Below, one piece after another: positions 23,801 through 36,960 of a stretch of DNA of 64,000 bases. A model generated the notes under the pieces. It saw only the letters and a program-made list of their open reading frames with translations, had not been told where the DNA came from and searched no databases. Origin of the DNA: Straminergon stramineum. Taxonomy: Eukaryota; Streptophyta; Bryopsida; Hypnales; Calliergonaceae. Both the position numbers and the translations under genes were made by a program. Location of the stretch: assembly GCA_963920665.1 (NCBI GenBank), contig OY987271.1, positions 12,651,350 through 12,715,349 on the forward strand, given 5' to 3'. The first letter of the stretch is position 1. Every line of letters starts with the position of its first letter.

Positions 23801-26800
23801 GCAGGCTATGTACTTGCACAATGCATGACAAATAGTCCTGCTATTCCAGAACCATTGATACATAGCTCTCTTATTGCTTTCTTTGAGGAGACAAAGAATG
23901 CAAATCCCTCTTTAGCTGGGGCAGCAGCTGAGGCTATCGGGCATGCAGGTCTGAGAAAACCCCTACCTGTGGGTATTGGAGACTGGGCCTCTGCTGCTTC
24001 GACCACGCCGAGTGGGAAATCTACTGCGGGGGACCCGTCCACTAGTGCCGTGGGAACTGAAGCCAAAACTTCGAAGACTGAAACAGAGTCGATTATTACA
24101 CTGAAAAAAGAAGCCACGAAATCAATAGATGAGAAGGAAGAACTATCATTGGCTTCTATCGTGAAACAGCTAGGATTACTTCTTGTGAGCAAGGATGTGA
24201 AAGTTATGCAAAAGGGAGCATTAGCACTGGGTCATCTGTGCTTTGGAGATAGAAGCGTCGAGCTTTCTAATGCTGCTCTTACTGCACTCTTCACTTTAAG
24301 CAAGTCGAAGGCAGAAGATGTGTTGTTTTCTGTAGGTAAGTATGCTTTCTCACACCTATGCTTGTGGTGGCAGAGCTGGACCCTTTTCATCGCTACCTTG
24401 AATGAACAAAAGCTACGTGTTGATCAGGAAACAAGCTCAGAAGGGTTTTTTACCTGGTTATGGGTGCAGCTTTTGTCGCTTACTAAAAAGTTAGTGATGT
24501 CTTAACAGGTGAAGCTTTGGCCTTCATATGGGGGGGCGTACCTGTAACAGCAGACAACATTCTCAAGTCAAATTATGTGTCCATGGCAACATCTTCAAAT
24601 TACTTATCTGGGGATTCATTGGCACAGGGTAAAGATTCTGAAATGACTGATGCTGATGAAAGTACCAATGATCTGCAGTCTGAGCCTGCACGAGATAAAA
24701 TTGTCAAGAAGCTGTTTGACGATCTTCTTTTTAGTGGTTACAAGGACGAGCGCTGCTCAGGCTCTGTGTGGTTGCTATCCATAATCAGCTATTGTGGGCA
24801 TCATGGACGTGTCCAATCAATGCTGCCCCAAATCCAGGAGGCCTTCTCTCAGTTGCTTGGGGAGTCCAATGAGCTTACTCAAGAAATGGCATCTCGTGGG
24901 ATGAGTATTGTATATGACTTGGGTGATTCTGCTACCAAAGATGAGCTTGTAAAGGCCCTAGTTTCAAATCTTACAGGAACAGTGAAGAAGAAGCGTGCTG
25001 TGAAGGTTATGCAAGATACAGTCGTGTTTGAGGAAAATACTCTTGGTGAGACTCCTGGGGGAGGTAATATCTCTACGTACAAAGAGCTGTGCAGCATTGC
25101 AAATGAGATGGGACAACCAGATTTGATCTACAAGTTTATGGACCTGGCCAATCATCAAGCTTCTTTGAACTCGAAACGTGGAGCTGCTTTTGGTTTTGCA
25201 AGAATTGCCAAACAGGCAGGTGATGCTCTGAAACCCCACCTACGGACACTTGTACCGAAGCTAGTCCGCTATCAGTATGATCCAAATAAAGCCATTCAAG
25301 ACGCCATGGGTCACATTTGGAGGTCCTTGGTAGCCGAGCCGAAGAAAACTATTGACGAATTTTACGATGAGATCATGGATGATTTACTGACGCAAGCTGG
25401 CTCACGACTTTGGAGATCGCGAGAAAGTTCATGTTCTGCTCTGGCTGATCTTATTCAAGGCCGGAGGTTCAGTGAAGTAGGCAAGTATATTGAGAAAGTT
25501 TGGAACGTTGCTTTTCGTGCTGTGGATGACATCAAGGAGACTGTGAGAACGAGTGGTGATCTTCTCTGCAGGTGAGGTTTCTCATTTTGAATTTATATGG
25601 TCCAAAATTTCGTCTTGCTACCATAAGAGATATTGATACTAATTCACAGGAGATAGCATTTGATGCTTTAGTACCGGTATACTGTAATATCTTAGTTGCT
25701 ATATCTAGGTGTGCAGCGTGACCTCATTTACTTGGATGTTTGTCTGGCTTACTTCAAGAGTTTAATCTACAGGGTTATTGGTTGGAAAAGTTAATACTAT
25801 ACTAGTCCTTGTTTTGTTTAGTTCATAGTGATGGCTGCCTGATGGATGCTGTGGTACGTGGTATTTTCCATCCAGATCTGTAAGCTCCCTGAGTTTGCGG
25901 TTGAGCGACACGTCCCTGTCTTCAGAAGAAGATGCACGGGCCACTATGGCTATTGTGTTACCTTTTCTTCTGACGAAGGGAATCATGAGCACGGTTTCAG
26001 ACGTTCGCCGTCTTTCCATCACTACTGTCATGAAGCTTGTGAAGGGCGCAGGTGCAGCTATACGTCCCCAAATGCCAGACCTGGTGAGCTGCATGCTGGA
26101 GAGTCTTTCAAGCTTGGAGGATCAAAGACTGAATTACGTAGAGCTGCATGCAGAAAGGGTGGGTTTCAGCCAAGAGAAACTTGAAAGTGTTCGTATGGCA
26201 GTGGCCAAAGACTCTCCTATGTGGGATACTCTTGATCTCTGTATACGGCATGTAGACACCCCAACTCTCGAAGCTCTAATCCCTCGATTAATGCAATTAA
26301 TTCAATCTGGAGTGGGCTTGAACACGCGAGTAGGAGTAGCAAAGTTTATCAGCCTGTTGGCCCAACACTCGGGGCCAGACATGAAGCCACACACTGTTGT
26401 CCTTGTCAGAGGATTATATTCAGCAGTGAAGTCAGAGAGAAGTGCAGCCACTAGAAAGGCCTTCGCAGCTGCCTTGGGCAGCGTTGCCAAATACGCCTCT
26501 GAGGCGCAAGTGCGGAAGTTGCTCCTTGATGCGGTTGCCTTGTACAACTCTGAGAACGACCGTGATCAGCGACTGGTGAGTGCCTTGGTTTTGAAAGAGT
26601 TGTCTCGGCAAGCCAGTGACGTGTTCAAGGGGAACTACACCCTCATTCTCCCCATGACATTTGTGGCACGCTTCGACGATGAGAAGGACATTGTGGCTCT
26701 GTTCGAAGAAATCTGGGAAGACAACACGAGTACGGGAAGTGTGACTCTCACCATGTACATGCCTGAGATTGTCAAGCTCCTGATAGAGGGAATTGGCTCG

Positions 26801-27718
26801 TCTTCTTGGACTCAAAAGCAGAAAAGTGCCCGAGCTTTGTCAAAGCTTGCAGAGAGTGTCCGTGAAGGAATTGCTCCTTATGCCCAAGATCTATTCCGGG
26901 TGCTTCTAGCTGAAATTCCTGGTCGACTCTGGGAAGGGAAAGAGGTGATTCTAGAGGCTCTAGGCTCTCTCTGCAAAGCTTGCTATACTGGAAAGGATGC
27001 GACCACGATGAAGACACAAAAGTTTGGGCCAGATGCAATCATTTCCGCTGTCGTTGCGGCCTGTGGGCGAAAGAAGAAATCTTTTCGTGATGCTGCATTT
27101 GCTTGTCTTGAGCAAGTACTTCTTGCTTTCGACGACGATACGTTTGAAAAAGTCCAGGTACTCCTCCTGGAAGCTTGTTCACAACCGGCGCCCCGCAAAG
27201 ATAAGGTAGAATTGAAAGAAGGTGATGAACCAAAGGAGGAGGGGCCATCCGTTCCATACGTGAAAGTGTTGGGATGCTTGACCGCCACTATCACATCCGC
27301 TTCCTTCGCAACTGTTTTCACTTACGAGAAGGAAATTGCTGGTGCTTTGGTTGCGACACTTGGAGTTGGGCACACATGGCAGGTGAAGAATGCATCGCTG
27401 TCGACAATCAAAGCTTTTGTGGAGAAGGTCAAGGTGGGCTCTAGTTATCCTTCCTCTCTAGAGACTCTTGTCTTCCCCATATTTGAGTGTGTTAGCACCG
27501 TCAAGATAGCGCAAGTTCGCACTACAGCACTAGAGACTCTAGCAGAACTTATTCAAGTAGCCAATAGTACATCAGGATTGCCAAAGCCTGTTGCGGAGTC
27601 TTTGGTGGACAAATTGGTAGATTTACAAGGTGTAGAGAAAGTTCCAACTGTGTTACATGCTTTATCACAATGTCTTGATTCATTGAGGGCAAGTACCGTC
27701 TCTCCCATGCAGGAATAA
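20860..27718 (+). CDS. ECM29: ECM29 proteasome adaptor/scaffold protein, 5 exons
   Basis: Predicted exons: 20860-21030, 21535-22219, 22509-24335, 24509-25571, 25876-27718, giving 1862 aa, close to the usual ~1800-1850 aa of the family. ECM29 is a HEAT-repeat protein that binds the 26S proteasome, tethering the regulatory and core particles and acting in assembly quality control and stress responses. I recognise family blocks throughout: FLDRMLTRLAL and KVLSKLLPL near the N-terminus, VMEMLSHINKRVK, VKNFALVYIEMAYDRAP, LKAKLMSVFTRSIVAAN, FPSTLQCVFDCIYG, GEALAFIWGGVPVTAD, GAAFGFARIAKQAG, and IRPQMPDLVSCMLESLSSL. The start is the first ATG after an in-frame TGA at 20842. Intron 1 appears to use a GC donor (AAG|GCAAAT at 21031). 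Intron 2 contains an exon-like 79-nt stretch (22290-22368) that would break the frame if included. The stop TAA at 27716-27718 overlaps an AATAAA. The gene looks intact. Confidence 0.95.
21031..21534 (+). other. Predicted GC-AG intron 1 of ECM29
   Basis: The exon ends AAG and is followed by GCAAAT rather than GT. The acceptor is CACAG at 21530-21534. Joining 21030 to 21535 restores the family order (HHPTKMK then VMEMLSHINKRVK) in phase 0. The next GT downstream would add residues with no family counterpart. GC-AG introns are a known minor class, usually with a strong AAG/AG context at the donor as here. Confidence 0.7.
22290..22368 (+). other. Candidate cassette (poison) exon inside ECM29 intron 2
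   Basis: A 79-nt stretch preceded by TTTTGTAG and followed by AG|GTTTTA. It is open in the incoming phase and would encode DKTSFGAPYNGGMDD followed by an acidic run. Skipping it joins 22219 to 22509 in frame and gives FQGSTKAGG, which fits the family. Including it shifts the frame and meets a TGA shortly after 22524. It is either an unproductive alternative exon or chance splice-like sequence. Confidence 0.4.
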
Positions 27719-28108
27719 ATTTGTAGAATCTATTCAGATCCCAGGCAGTGTATATTATGCTTGTGTAATTCTTGTTCTGATCCTCTTTGTAGCTCTTTGC
27801 TCGGCAACTTTACGCATTAGTTGGGAATTTTGGCATAATATTTGTTATTCTGGCAGCCACAATAATTGAGTTCCTGGCAATTTCCAAGAAATTGTCAAGT
27901 ATTTTCTTCGAACTTCCATCGATAAAACTATCTAAGACAGTTTTTAAGAAACAGTTTGAAAAGTATGCCATTTTCAAGAAATAATTGCACTGATGTTTGT
28001 ATTTTTAAATACTTGAGAAAGAAAATCAATTTAGCATCATTTACAGTATTTACGTACAATTTTGTATATTCATTTCTAATTTGATGGCACAATTTGCTTG
28101 TAACATTA
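27719..28108 (+). other. ECM29 3' flank
   Basis: T-rich sequence with AATAAA overlapping the stop codon and TGTAAT-like motifs downstream, compatible with a plant 3' UTR. It passes into AT-rich repeat DNA at about 27850. No gene is seen. Confidence 0.5.
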
Positions 28109-31100
28109 TTAACCCTTTAGGTCCCCCAAAAGTCAAAGTGGTCCGATTCCTAAGCATGTAATTTGGGATATTGTATCTACATTAAACAATACAAGAATTA
28201 TTACATGCATTCCATATTATGGGAGACCAAATGCACTTTCCATAGTTGAAATTTATATTCACTTCTATGCTTCAATGAAGACCAATGTATTGGAAACAAC
28301 TTTTTTCAAAAAATTGTTCAAGATCTAAAGCCATAAGCAAATTAAGTCAAGATGTTCCTTAGACCATGAAACTAAAACCCAACTTTGCTTCATTTGCCTT
28401 GAATTTCATACTCTATTTGTACAATCTTCCTATTTTGGTCATAGAATGGATTTAAAAAGGCTCCTATATTAAATGAGGGTTTTGAAATTGAATCTTAGTT
28501 TGAATTTTCAAGGTAGCAATTAATCTTATAGAATATGTTCACTTTTCTATTCATGCAACTTTCAAAGTTCGATACAGTAATGATCAACTTCAAGCCTTCA
28601 TATCTTTTATTCTATACCTATGATGATTGAAATGATTGAAAAATTAAATCTTTGGGGGATCAATTAGACTTGAATAGTAAAATGAACAATTATTTATTAT
28701 TACTTTTACTTCTAGGAAGACAAAGGAAAAATACAACATGAAAACTAGAATTAGATTTAACCTTTGAAGTCTCAAGACATTTCATTAGGGGAGATTTGGA
28801 GACAAGGGAGGGCAATTTCAAGGTTATTCTCTTGCTTGTTCTCTATGCTGTCTGAGAATGATTAGCTTCTATTAGAAAAATAAATATTAAAAAGTATTAT
28901 TATTACTAATTCTGAAATGCAAAAAGAATTTGAAAAAAATTAGTTTTTTTTATGTGGCACAGTCTCAGCCACATGAAATTGCAATAGTAGAGCAGTTCTT
29001 GCGTTCCACACAATCTTGTAAAGGCTTCAAATCTCCTCTAAAGTTTTCATCAAAAATCACTCAAAATTGTCATTTCTATAGCAAAGAACATAAAAATTAA
29101 AAATTAAAAAAATTAAAAAAATTAAAAAAATTCTTTATATTTACCCATTGGATTTTGCACTAGAATAGTATTAAAATGTGTGGAAGAAATTTCAAAATCT
29201 TTGATAGCGTAGACTGCAATATATTTGCATTTAAAGTGAAGAAAACAAATTTTTTGGTACCTTGCTAGACTAAATTTTTTCAATTTTGAATTTTCTTAAT
29301 TGAAAATTTTTGGACTCTTGAATTTGAATTTCTAATTTTTTGCTTTTAAAGAATTGAGTTGAAGGTTAGTGAATTTTTCAGTTTAAAAGTGCTTGATTTT
29401 CACTCTTAAGGAAATTGTTATATTGAAGTAGATAAGAGATGGAAGGAATAAGTAAATTGATGATACTTCTAAGATGGAATTGAAATACACTAATTCCAAC
29501 AATGATATTGTTCTAGCACAGAAATTCAACTATGTATAACTTTTTTTGGAAAAATTATAAAAATTTGATTCATCAATGAATCCTATAAGTTATTTTTTGA
29601 AGAGGAAGCTAAGAGAGCTTGAAAAACAAAACTCACCATAATTTTCTTGTCACTAGTCCAAATCGAATGAATGAAAGTACTTTCTCTAAGAAACAAAATT
29701 TTATAAAATTTCTTTTGAGTTTTTGTGATTTTTTTGTGTTGCCTAGTGAACTACTTTTTGAGCTTTGAATGACATCAATTTTGCTCCTAGGCACTGATTT
29801 AAATTTTATATATATATTCCCAAAAGTTAATGTGTGCATACCTATCTTAAGAATAAAATTCAAAAATCAAGTAAAAAATGAAGATCATAGGAGCTTGATG
29901 AAACCTTCAAGTGTTCCCCATGAGGACACTTTAAACTTCAAGGATTGAAGGGTGTTTTTATTATGTCATAAGCTTTGACCCTCAATTCTAAATGGCGCAA
30001 TCAAGCTAATTTTTGCTAATTTATTTTTTATTGTCTTTTGTATTATTTGTTGTATGAAGACAATTCTATATCTTTAATTTGTAAAAAAAACATCTGAAAA
30101 ATATTGATATACTAAAAAATTTGGTGAAAAAAATATTTTAAATTTTTCTAGTACATAGTATGAATAAAATTATACCAATTATTATATAAATATTTAGATA
30201 CATTGAATAGAATATTAGGACAAATTTACAAAATTTTAAGGTTCTAATAACTAAAAATTCAATTTTTTCACAAAATTAATTGAGAATTTTCACATTATAG
30301 ACAATACTTAGTCTCATTATTGAAACTAATGTATAATTTAAACTACGAAATTGAGCTTAGAAATGATGTTTTCTATGTACATATTGAATTGTTTCCTAGG
30401 ATTTAACTACTAAAATACTATAGCAATGTTTTCAGGCCTTAAAAAACTTCAAAAATATCCATACCCAAAGTAAGGCTCAAACCTTCATCTACATATATTC
30501 TCTTACAAATCAAACCTAAAAATTCTTTAATTATTCAAGTATATCCTCCAAATATTTTTGATTGACCCCCCCCACCAATGTGGTTAAACTTCAAAAAGTG
30601 GGGTTCCCTAGCCCTTTCTAAAGGTGAAGTTTTGTCTTTTAAGTTTTTAAGAAAATCACGTATTTCCAAAACTTGTGAGATTTTACAAATGTGTTGGAAA
30701 AGGTGTTGAGAATATATATAAAAATATACTAACCAAAAAAACTTTTGTATTTATAATTGAAAAAAATTATAAAGTGTTGGGTAGTACCAAACAAGAATAA
30801 AAAAACGAAAACTATTAAAATTTCATAAGAAATTGAAAATTATTAATTCTAAAGGTGCTAATGTTATAGTAAAATATAGGTATCCATCATTTTTAATTGT
30901 ATTTATAATTTTTAAAAATTAATTGTATATGTTTTTCTACCTTCATTAATTGCCATCAAAATAAAACTCCTCATACCTTTCAGTTCATTATTCGGGATCA
31001 AATGGCTCAAATTTTTTTTGTATAGATACCAATCTATAAAATCAAATAAAGATTATTGGTCTTTTTTCTACTAAAGTTTTAGTTGCCCACTTTGGCATTG

Positions 31101-31290
31101 AAATCTCAAATAATCTTCTAACTTTTGCAAAATTTATCAAAATGACATGAAACAAAGCTTGACATGCAGATTAGGATGCTTGATATTCATCTTTAAAATC
31201 TCATGGAAAAATTTCAAATTATGAAGTTAATAGAATCTACCCAAGGTATCGAAAAATCCAAAGTGGGTTCCTGAGTCTTTTAGGGGTTAA
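28109..31290. repeat. AT-rich repeat block bounded by TTAACCC...GGGGTTAA
   Basis: The block begins TTAACCCTTTAGGTCCCCC and ends CTTTTAGGGGTTAA at 31287-31290. The two ends are only loosely complementary. It may be one large nested element or several decayed ones, including the probable element at 29028-29946. No open frame over about 80 codons with a recognisable domain is present. Confidence 0.35.
29028..29946 (-). mobile_element. Decayed copy of the 0.93-kb TTAA element (E8)
   Basis: Left part reads CTCCTCTAAAG, CAAAATTGTCATTTCTA, ATTGGATTTTG and GCAATATATTTGCATTT in the order seen at 32597-32800. The ends have lost the TTAA and the right boundary is approximate. Orientation matches the 32.6-kb copy. 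Confidence 0.4.
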
Positions 31291-31924
31291 CCCTTATATG
31301 CCTAAGGCCTTTTTTGAGCTTCCTAGAATTTGTTGTAAATTGATCAAGAAGCCAACATTTTGATAAGTTTCATCAATATTTTTGAATTGTAACCGTACAA
31401 ATTCAAATTAGACATGTTTGAAATCACATAGGAATAGAAAGCACAATAATATCACTTATGGATTGAAAGATTATAATGTTTGATCATGAGGGTTGATTAA
31501 AACTAAAAACATTATTTGAAGTCTTTCAATCCTCTTTTTCCATGTCAAATGGTCACCAAAAAATATTTAGGGTAAAGGATACAACATACATAACCATAAT
31601 CCATTTATAGCTTCTCAAAATCTACTGTACAATAGTTTTAATGGAATTTCTTATGCAATTATTTCCCCCAAATCTAGACGGGTATTTGAGAATCATTTCC
31701 AAGATCCCTCAATACTAGAAAAATAAGATTTTTAATGCACAAAATCTTGAATAGAAAAATCATAATCATTCATTTTCAAAATTGTATTTCTAATGCTAAA
31801 TCTACACTTCAAAGAGAATTTTCCAAAAATTTAAACTTCTAAAAATAGTGAATTTGTTATATTTTATTTAACTTCAAAGTATTGTGGACACCAAAATTTG
31901 GTGCCTCAAGCATTTAGGGGTTAA
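31287..31924. mobile_element. Shorter TTAA-bounded element, ~638 bp (E6)
   Basis: The left end is TTAACCCTTATATGCCTAAGG; the complement of the right end is TTAACCCCTAAATGCTTGAGG, so the ends form an imperfect terminal inverted repeat of about 20 bp. Its left TTAA is also the right boundary of the preceding repeat block. It is non-coding. The region at 540-735 looks like a relative. Confidence 0.5.
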
Positions 31925-32596
31925 AGAAACCAATGACCTCAAGCTATTCCAAACTCAACTTCATTGTTCACTTCAAACACTTGAATTGCATTGATTAACA
32001 ATATTATGGACTTGTATATAAAATATAAAAATATAATATACAATGAAAAATTATTGAAGAACATTAAATATGCCTTTATTTACATGTAAAGGCATATTAA
32101 ATCTACAATTATCTAAAATATGATGCACTTGGCTTTGTAAAGTTGGAAAAATACTCTCACAAGAGATGCCATCTTTGACTTAAATGATCAATTAACAAGG
32201 CCAACAAAAATAATAACATAAAAATGTCATAAAATTTAGTATTTTTCTTTTATAAGTACATAGATTGTAGTATTGTATAGGGTTGCAACAACTAATAGTC
32301 ACCCTTAGCAAAAACTAAACCAAATATACTCTCAAAGTTAAAACAAATTAGTCAAGATGCTTGACACTTCATTAAAAACATTAGAAGAGAAAGGTCACTA
32401 GATGACTATTTAAAAGTTGTTCCTCAAACTATAAACACTAACAATATAGCCAGAATATTATATGATTAAAAATTCATAAAATAAATTGAAATATTCAAAA
32501 TAATTCAAAAATAATTCAATAATATTTTCGGATGTGGTAGAGTCCACACCACATCAAGTCTTTTCAAGTCTTTCTAATTTTGGATTCATTTTGACA

Positions 32597-33527
32597 TTAA
32601 CCCCTAAAGTTCCTTGACTATGTTTTCACCAAAAATGTTCCAAAACTGCCATTTCTAGCACAAGTACCAAATTTAAGGAAAAAAACATTTTTCAACACAT
32701 GTAACCATAGGATCTTATCATAAGTTGTTTTAGAAAGATTTGCAAAATTTTCAGAAATTTCCACCGTGTGGATTGCAAGATATTAACATTTGAAGTGACA
32801 AAAATCATTTTTGGGGCCTTGCAAAAAACTAGGCAGCAACACTTCAAAAGGTCACATTTGTATGAAAAAATGTCCAAAATGGTGGTTCATCTTTTGATTC
32901 ATTCTTCAAGTCAATTTGGCTGTATTCTTGAAAATTTTCGAATCATTTGGAAATGTACAACATATAGGAAAAAATAGTAAGTAGAAAGAAGTCGAGAATG
33001 GCTCAAAATATTAAATTGTCAAGAATTTAATTATGGAATTGAAAAATGCCAATCCCAATGGTTTTCATGTTTTAATAACCAATCAACATCCTATGATGTT
33101 ATTTTTTTCAAAAAATATAAAAAATTGAGTTTAATAAAGGACTTCAAAGTTTATTTTAGAGTAGAGATCCCATAACTACCCACAAACTAAAATTCCTCAT
33201 AAATTTCATCTCATTGATCAAAATGGACTTATTCAAAGCTTTCAACATATATATAAACCTAGAAAACCAATTTCAAATTTTTATTTTTGAAAAAAGTGAT
33301 TTTTTCAAATCTACCCAGGTTGCCTGAGTTGAGAAACAAACAACATTTTGCATTGTAACTTTTCACTTATATACTCAAATGAAATATAACTTAGCACTCA
33401 TGGAAGGTAATCCTCGTCCACACCTTGTAAAAAAATTGCAGCCTAAATAAGTCAAATCTCCACTCACACATACCTACCCAAAAAAGTTATGTTGCCAAAA
33501 ACACAAGGCAGGTCATTTAGGGGTTAA
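32597..33527 (-). mobile_element. TTAA-bounded 0.93-kb element, well-preserved ends (E2)
   Basis: It begins TTAACCCCTAAAG and ends CATTTAGGGGTTAA, giving inverted ends with TTAA on both sides and a length of 931 bp. Bases outside the two TTAA motifs do not match each other, so any target-site duplication is no longer than TTAA. The interior is collinear with 53069-53999 and, inverted, with 54360-55294 and 56159-57125. No transposase-like open frame; presumably non-autonomous. Confidence 0.7.
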
Positions 33528-36251
33528 GTTTTTTTCCATTTAATAAAATTAATTATTTAATTAAACCGTCCCACACAATTCAGGCCTTCCCATTTTCTGA
33601 TTTTTTTAATTTTATTTATTTGCGTATTCTTGGGATAGTTTCAATCAGCGTTTCCTGTTGTTTGAGAATTGGCAGCCCTCTTTAGGCCTCATACTTCTTC
33701 TAATGCAACAAACTATTCAAATAGAAAGAAGAAATCACACCCTATATAATTTTCTAATGCTATTAAAAAGTAGACTTTTAAGTATTAGCTTTGAACCTAA
33801 GAGATTACAGGTTGGAATCTGAAAATAAAACAAACAAATGTTAAATATGAAGCATCTTCTTTTTGGATCAATGATAATGGGCTATTACAACAAATTATTC
33901 CCTACAATCTATCTACTAGTTTGATCTTAGAATACTACTATCATAATGTAGTTCTCTAATATCTTTCAACTTCCAAGTCATTCAAATATCAAGAGTATGT
34001 TTGAAGGGAAGCACAAACCTCCAAACCTTTTATATAATAAATCACAACAACCAAATTGCAAGACATTCAATCATTAGAATTAGTCAATAGAGTTAAAAAA
34101 TGATTCATTAAATTTCAATTCTAAAAGTGTAGATAGTCAAACTAACCCTCACTACTCCAAATCTCATTGTTGTCCCCACTAGTAGAAACATGGGTCATGT
34201 AGACTAGAAAAACATGCCCCCCAAAACCTACACCTAGTCAAGTTTGTCATGTGGTGTCCTCTCATGAGTCTTTTTTCTAGTCTATTTGGCTCATGTAGAC
34301 TACACTCTTTGTCCTCCAAATACTAACATGCTAAATATACAAATCCTTTTTTTGCAAAAGAATGACAATATTTCAAGAAATATTTTACATATATTTTGGT
34401 CGACTGGATCTTGAAGAAAATAAATAAAATTCTTGATGTTAAGCCAAAGAAAAAATAGTTTTTGATTGTAAATGTGTCCGTGGTTGACTACAATCCATCC
34501 ACTCAATACAATTTGCATACCTCTCCTCACAAATTTAAAGAAATGAAATTATTTTTTTACACAAAGGCAAATACCAGTAAGGTTGATTCATGAAGAAAAA
34601 ATCACTTTATTTGAATCAGTGAAGGAGACACAAATTGAATTACCAAAGTTTTAACACAATAAGCATCCTCTTGTAAATACAATTGTTGTACTATACATTC
34701 GAGCATAATAAAGTGCACCTGGCTGCACTCTCATGTACCTTTGACCAACTAAGAATAACTGAAATTACCACACTAAGGTATACTTCTTTGGAAAGAGCAT
34801 TCTAAAAATAGTTTTTATTTCTTTCAAACTACTAGTAGAAAATTGTGTTGAAAGAAACAATATTTGGGTGACATTAGTGTTGTTTTATACCTAAAAAAAT
34901 GTCAAATTTGGGTGATATGTGAGTTGAGTTTAATGTTCTTAGGTCACGAAAAATTCAAATGTCATCAAAATATTGTTTCTCTCAACTAGTTTTCTACTTT
35001 TGAACAATAAATGTGGTAGAGAAGGATACATAGGCTCTAAATGCCTGGTAGCTTGTGCATTTTCAAACTTTATTAACTCTAATAATTATCTTCTCTTCAT
35101 CAACAATGCCACTACCTATAGATTTGGACATGTTTTATTAATTCACTATAATATGTGGGAACAAGCACTCATGCAATAACAAATACATTAACAAGAACAC
35201 TCAAGTTTTGTAAGCTAAACTAGAGCACCATGTTTAGGATTTGAATAAACAATGAGCACCAAAATCTAGAGAGATTTTCTTTGTTCAAAATCCTTGTGTG
35301 AGAAGAGGTCTCGATGGAACTTGGCTAGATCAATGGCACTTTTGGAAGGTGCTGAAATCCAAGCATTCAAACCATGTCAACTTATATAAGCCCTTGATTT
35401 CGGTCACTCTCAGACATCTACATTCGTGTCAAGTCATCTATATTGATTGCTCAAAATTTAAGGCTACCCACTTGTCTTTCAAAGTCATCAAGTGTTAAAA
35501 AAATGAGACTTTTGTGTACATTACTCTTGCCATATGGTACTAGATAAATGAATGTACATTCCAACAAAGATTTTGCATAGATCTATTGATAAATAGGGTT
35601 GATTATGATGATTTGATTCAAACATTTTTAGCATTGCTTTGTTGATTATGCCACAAAGGATGAACGTCCTCGTGCATGTCCACATCAATTAAGACCAATT
35701 GCTATGTCATCAAAAATCAATTGCCACACCAATAGAGACTAACTACCATGTCAACATCAAGGCAAATTGCCACTTTACGTTTAGTGAAACTATTGTGGTT
35801 TGAACCCACTTGAGACTTTATGAAATCAAAAAATGAAGCATAACTAGTACCCCTAACCATCTTCCCTACATCTTGCACATGTGCAAGAGATTCAAAAAAA
35901 TAGATAATATAGCACTAATTTGAAAGCCTCATGACTTTTGCAAAATTCAATATTTTCAAGCAATCTATGTTGATCAAAACTCAACATTTTCAAGCAATCT
36001 ATGTTAATTGCCAAATAAGGTTGACAAACATGCCATTTAGGCAACCCAAATAGTTAATATCCACATGTATTAACAAAAACTTTGTTAATTTGGGGCCCTC
36101 ATTTTAGTAGTGGAACTTTTTTAAGTCTTTAACACTTTAAACTTAAGATCTAGTTAATTATCATCAATTGTCTCTACTTTTGGAAAATCAAGAAAAGACA
36201 ACATTTTGGGACATTGATCAAGATGGCAATGATCATTTCTAGCACTAAAAG
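33528..36251. other. AT-rich intergenic DNA, no gene seen
   Basis: Short open frames only (for example 34300-34530 on the - strand and 34973-35179 on the + strand), none with a recognisable domain. A 34-bp-period duplication of TTTTCAAGCAATCTATGTT lies at 35947-36007. The stretch just before 36252 may be a further decayed part of the retroelement described next. Confidence 0.6.
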
Positions 36252-36495
36252 TTTTTGCCATTTGATCTCAAGAATGCACTAGGTGAATGTTAGAAGGTGA
36301 TAGACCAAGTATTGGTTAGCTTGCCATTTGCTAAATCCTACATTGATGATGTATTCACCTTTAGTAGTAGTCCAAAGGATCATATGAGACATGTGCTAGT
36401 TGTGCTTGAGTAGTTGTGGCCATGCAAACTAGACTTGCATCATGGCAAGTGCAAATCCTTCCATGATTGGTTGCTACACTTAGGCCACATGATTG
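36252..36495 (+). pseudogene. Decayed Ty3-type retrotransposon reverse transcriptase fragment
   Basis: One frame reads FLPFDLKNA, then VIDQVLVSLPFAKSYIDDVF, then HMRHVLVVLE, then KLDLHHGKCKSF and LHLGHMI. These match in order the Ty3/gypsy pol blocks around the YxDD catalytic motif: LPFGLKNAP, the YIDD active site (codons from 36339), the HxxHV helix, LKLxxxKCxF, and LGHxI. In-frame TAG stops at 36291 and 36411 break it, and no gag, integrase or LTRs can be recognised around it. It is a dead fragment. Confidence 0.8.
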
Positions 36496-36496
36496 T

Positions 36497-36945
36497 TCAA
36501 ATAAAACTTTGAACAATTGTAACTTCTGCAAATGGTATCTTAATAAGGCATTCTTTGGTGCGTTTGATTTGCAAACAATAATACATTTAGAATTGGACCA
36601 TTTTAATAATAGCAACTATATAGTGTTGCGATTAAGTTTTGCAAATATGATGTGACCAGGAGTGCATTTGATCTGTGCAAAATCTTGAACAATGAGTACA
36701 CGTTGAGTACATATAGGTTTTGCAGAATGTGAACACCATCTCCACATCCGAATTTGGATCAATTTTAGATTAGCACTCAGTAACAAACAAAACTTTGAAC
36801 AATCACAACATTTGCATATGGAATCCAAAGAATGCACTGCCTTAAATTTGCAAACAATAACATATAAAAATCTGACCATTCTAATAGTAGCAACGACATA
36901 ATGAAGCAATTAGGTGTCAGCAAATATGATGTGATCAGGAGTGAA
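36497..36945. repeat. Direct duplication of a ~165-bp unit, offset ~285 bp
   Basis: The unit from AACTTTGAACAAT to AAATATGATGTGA(C/T)CAGGAGTG occurs at about 36497-36668 and 36781-36945. Shared internal blocks are TTTGCAAACAATAA, CTGACCATT or TGGACCATTTT, and AATAGTAGCAAC or AATAATAGCAAC. It is non-coding and follows the reverse transcriptase fragment directly, so it could be retroelement-derived. Confidence 0.65.
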
Positions 36946-36960
36946 TTCCATGTGTGACCC

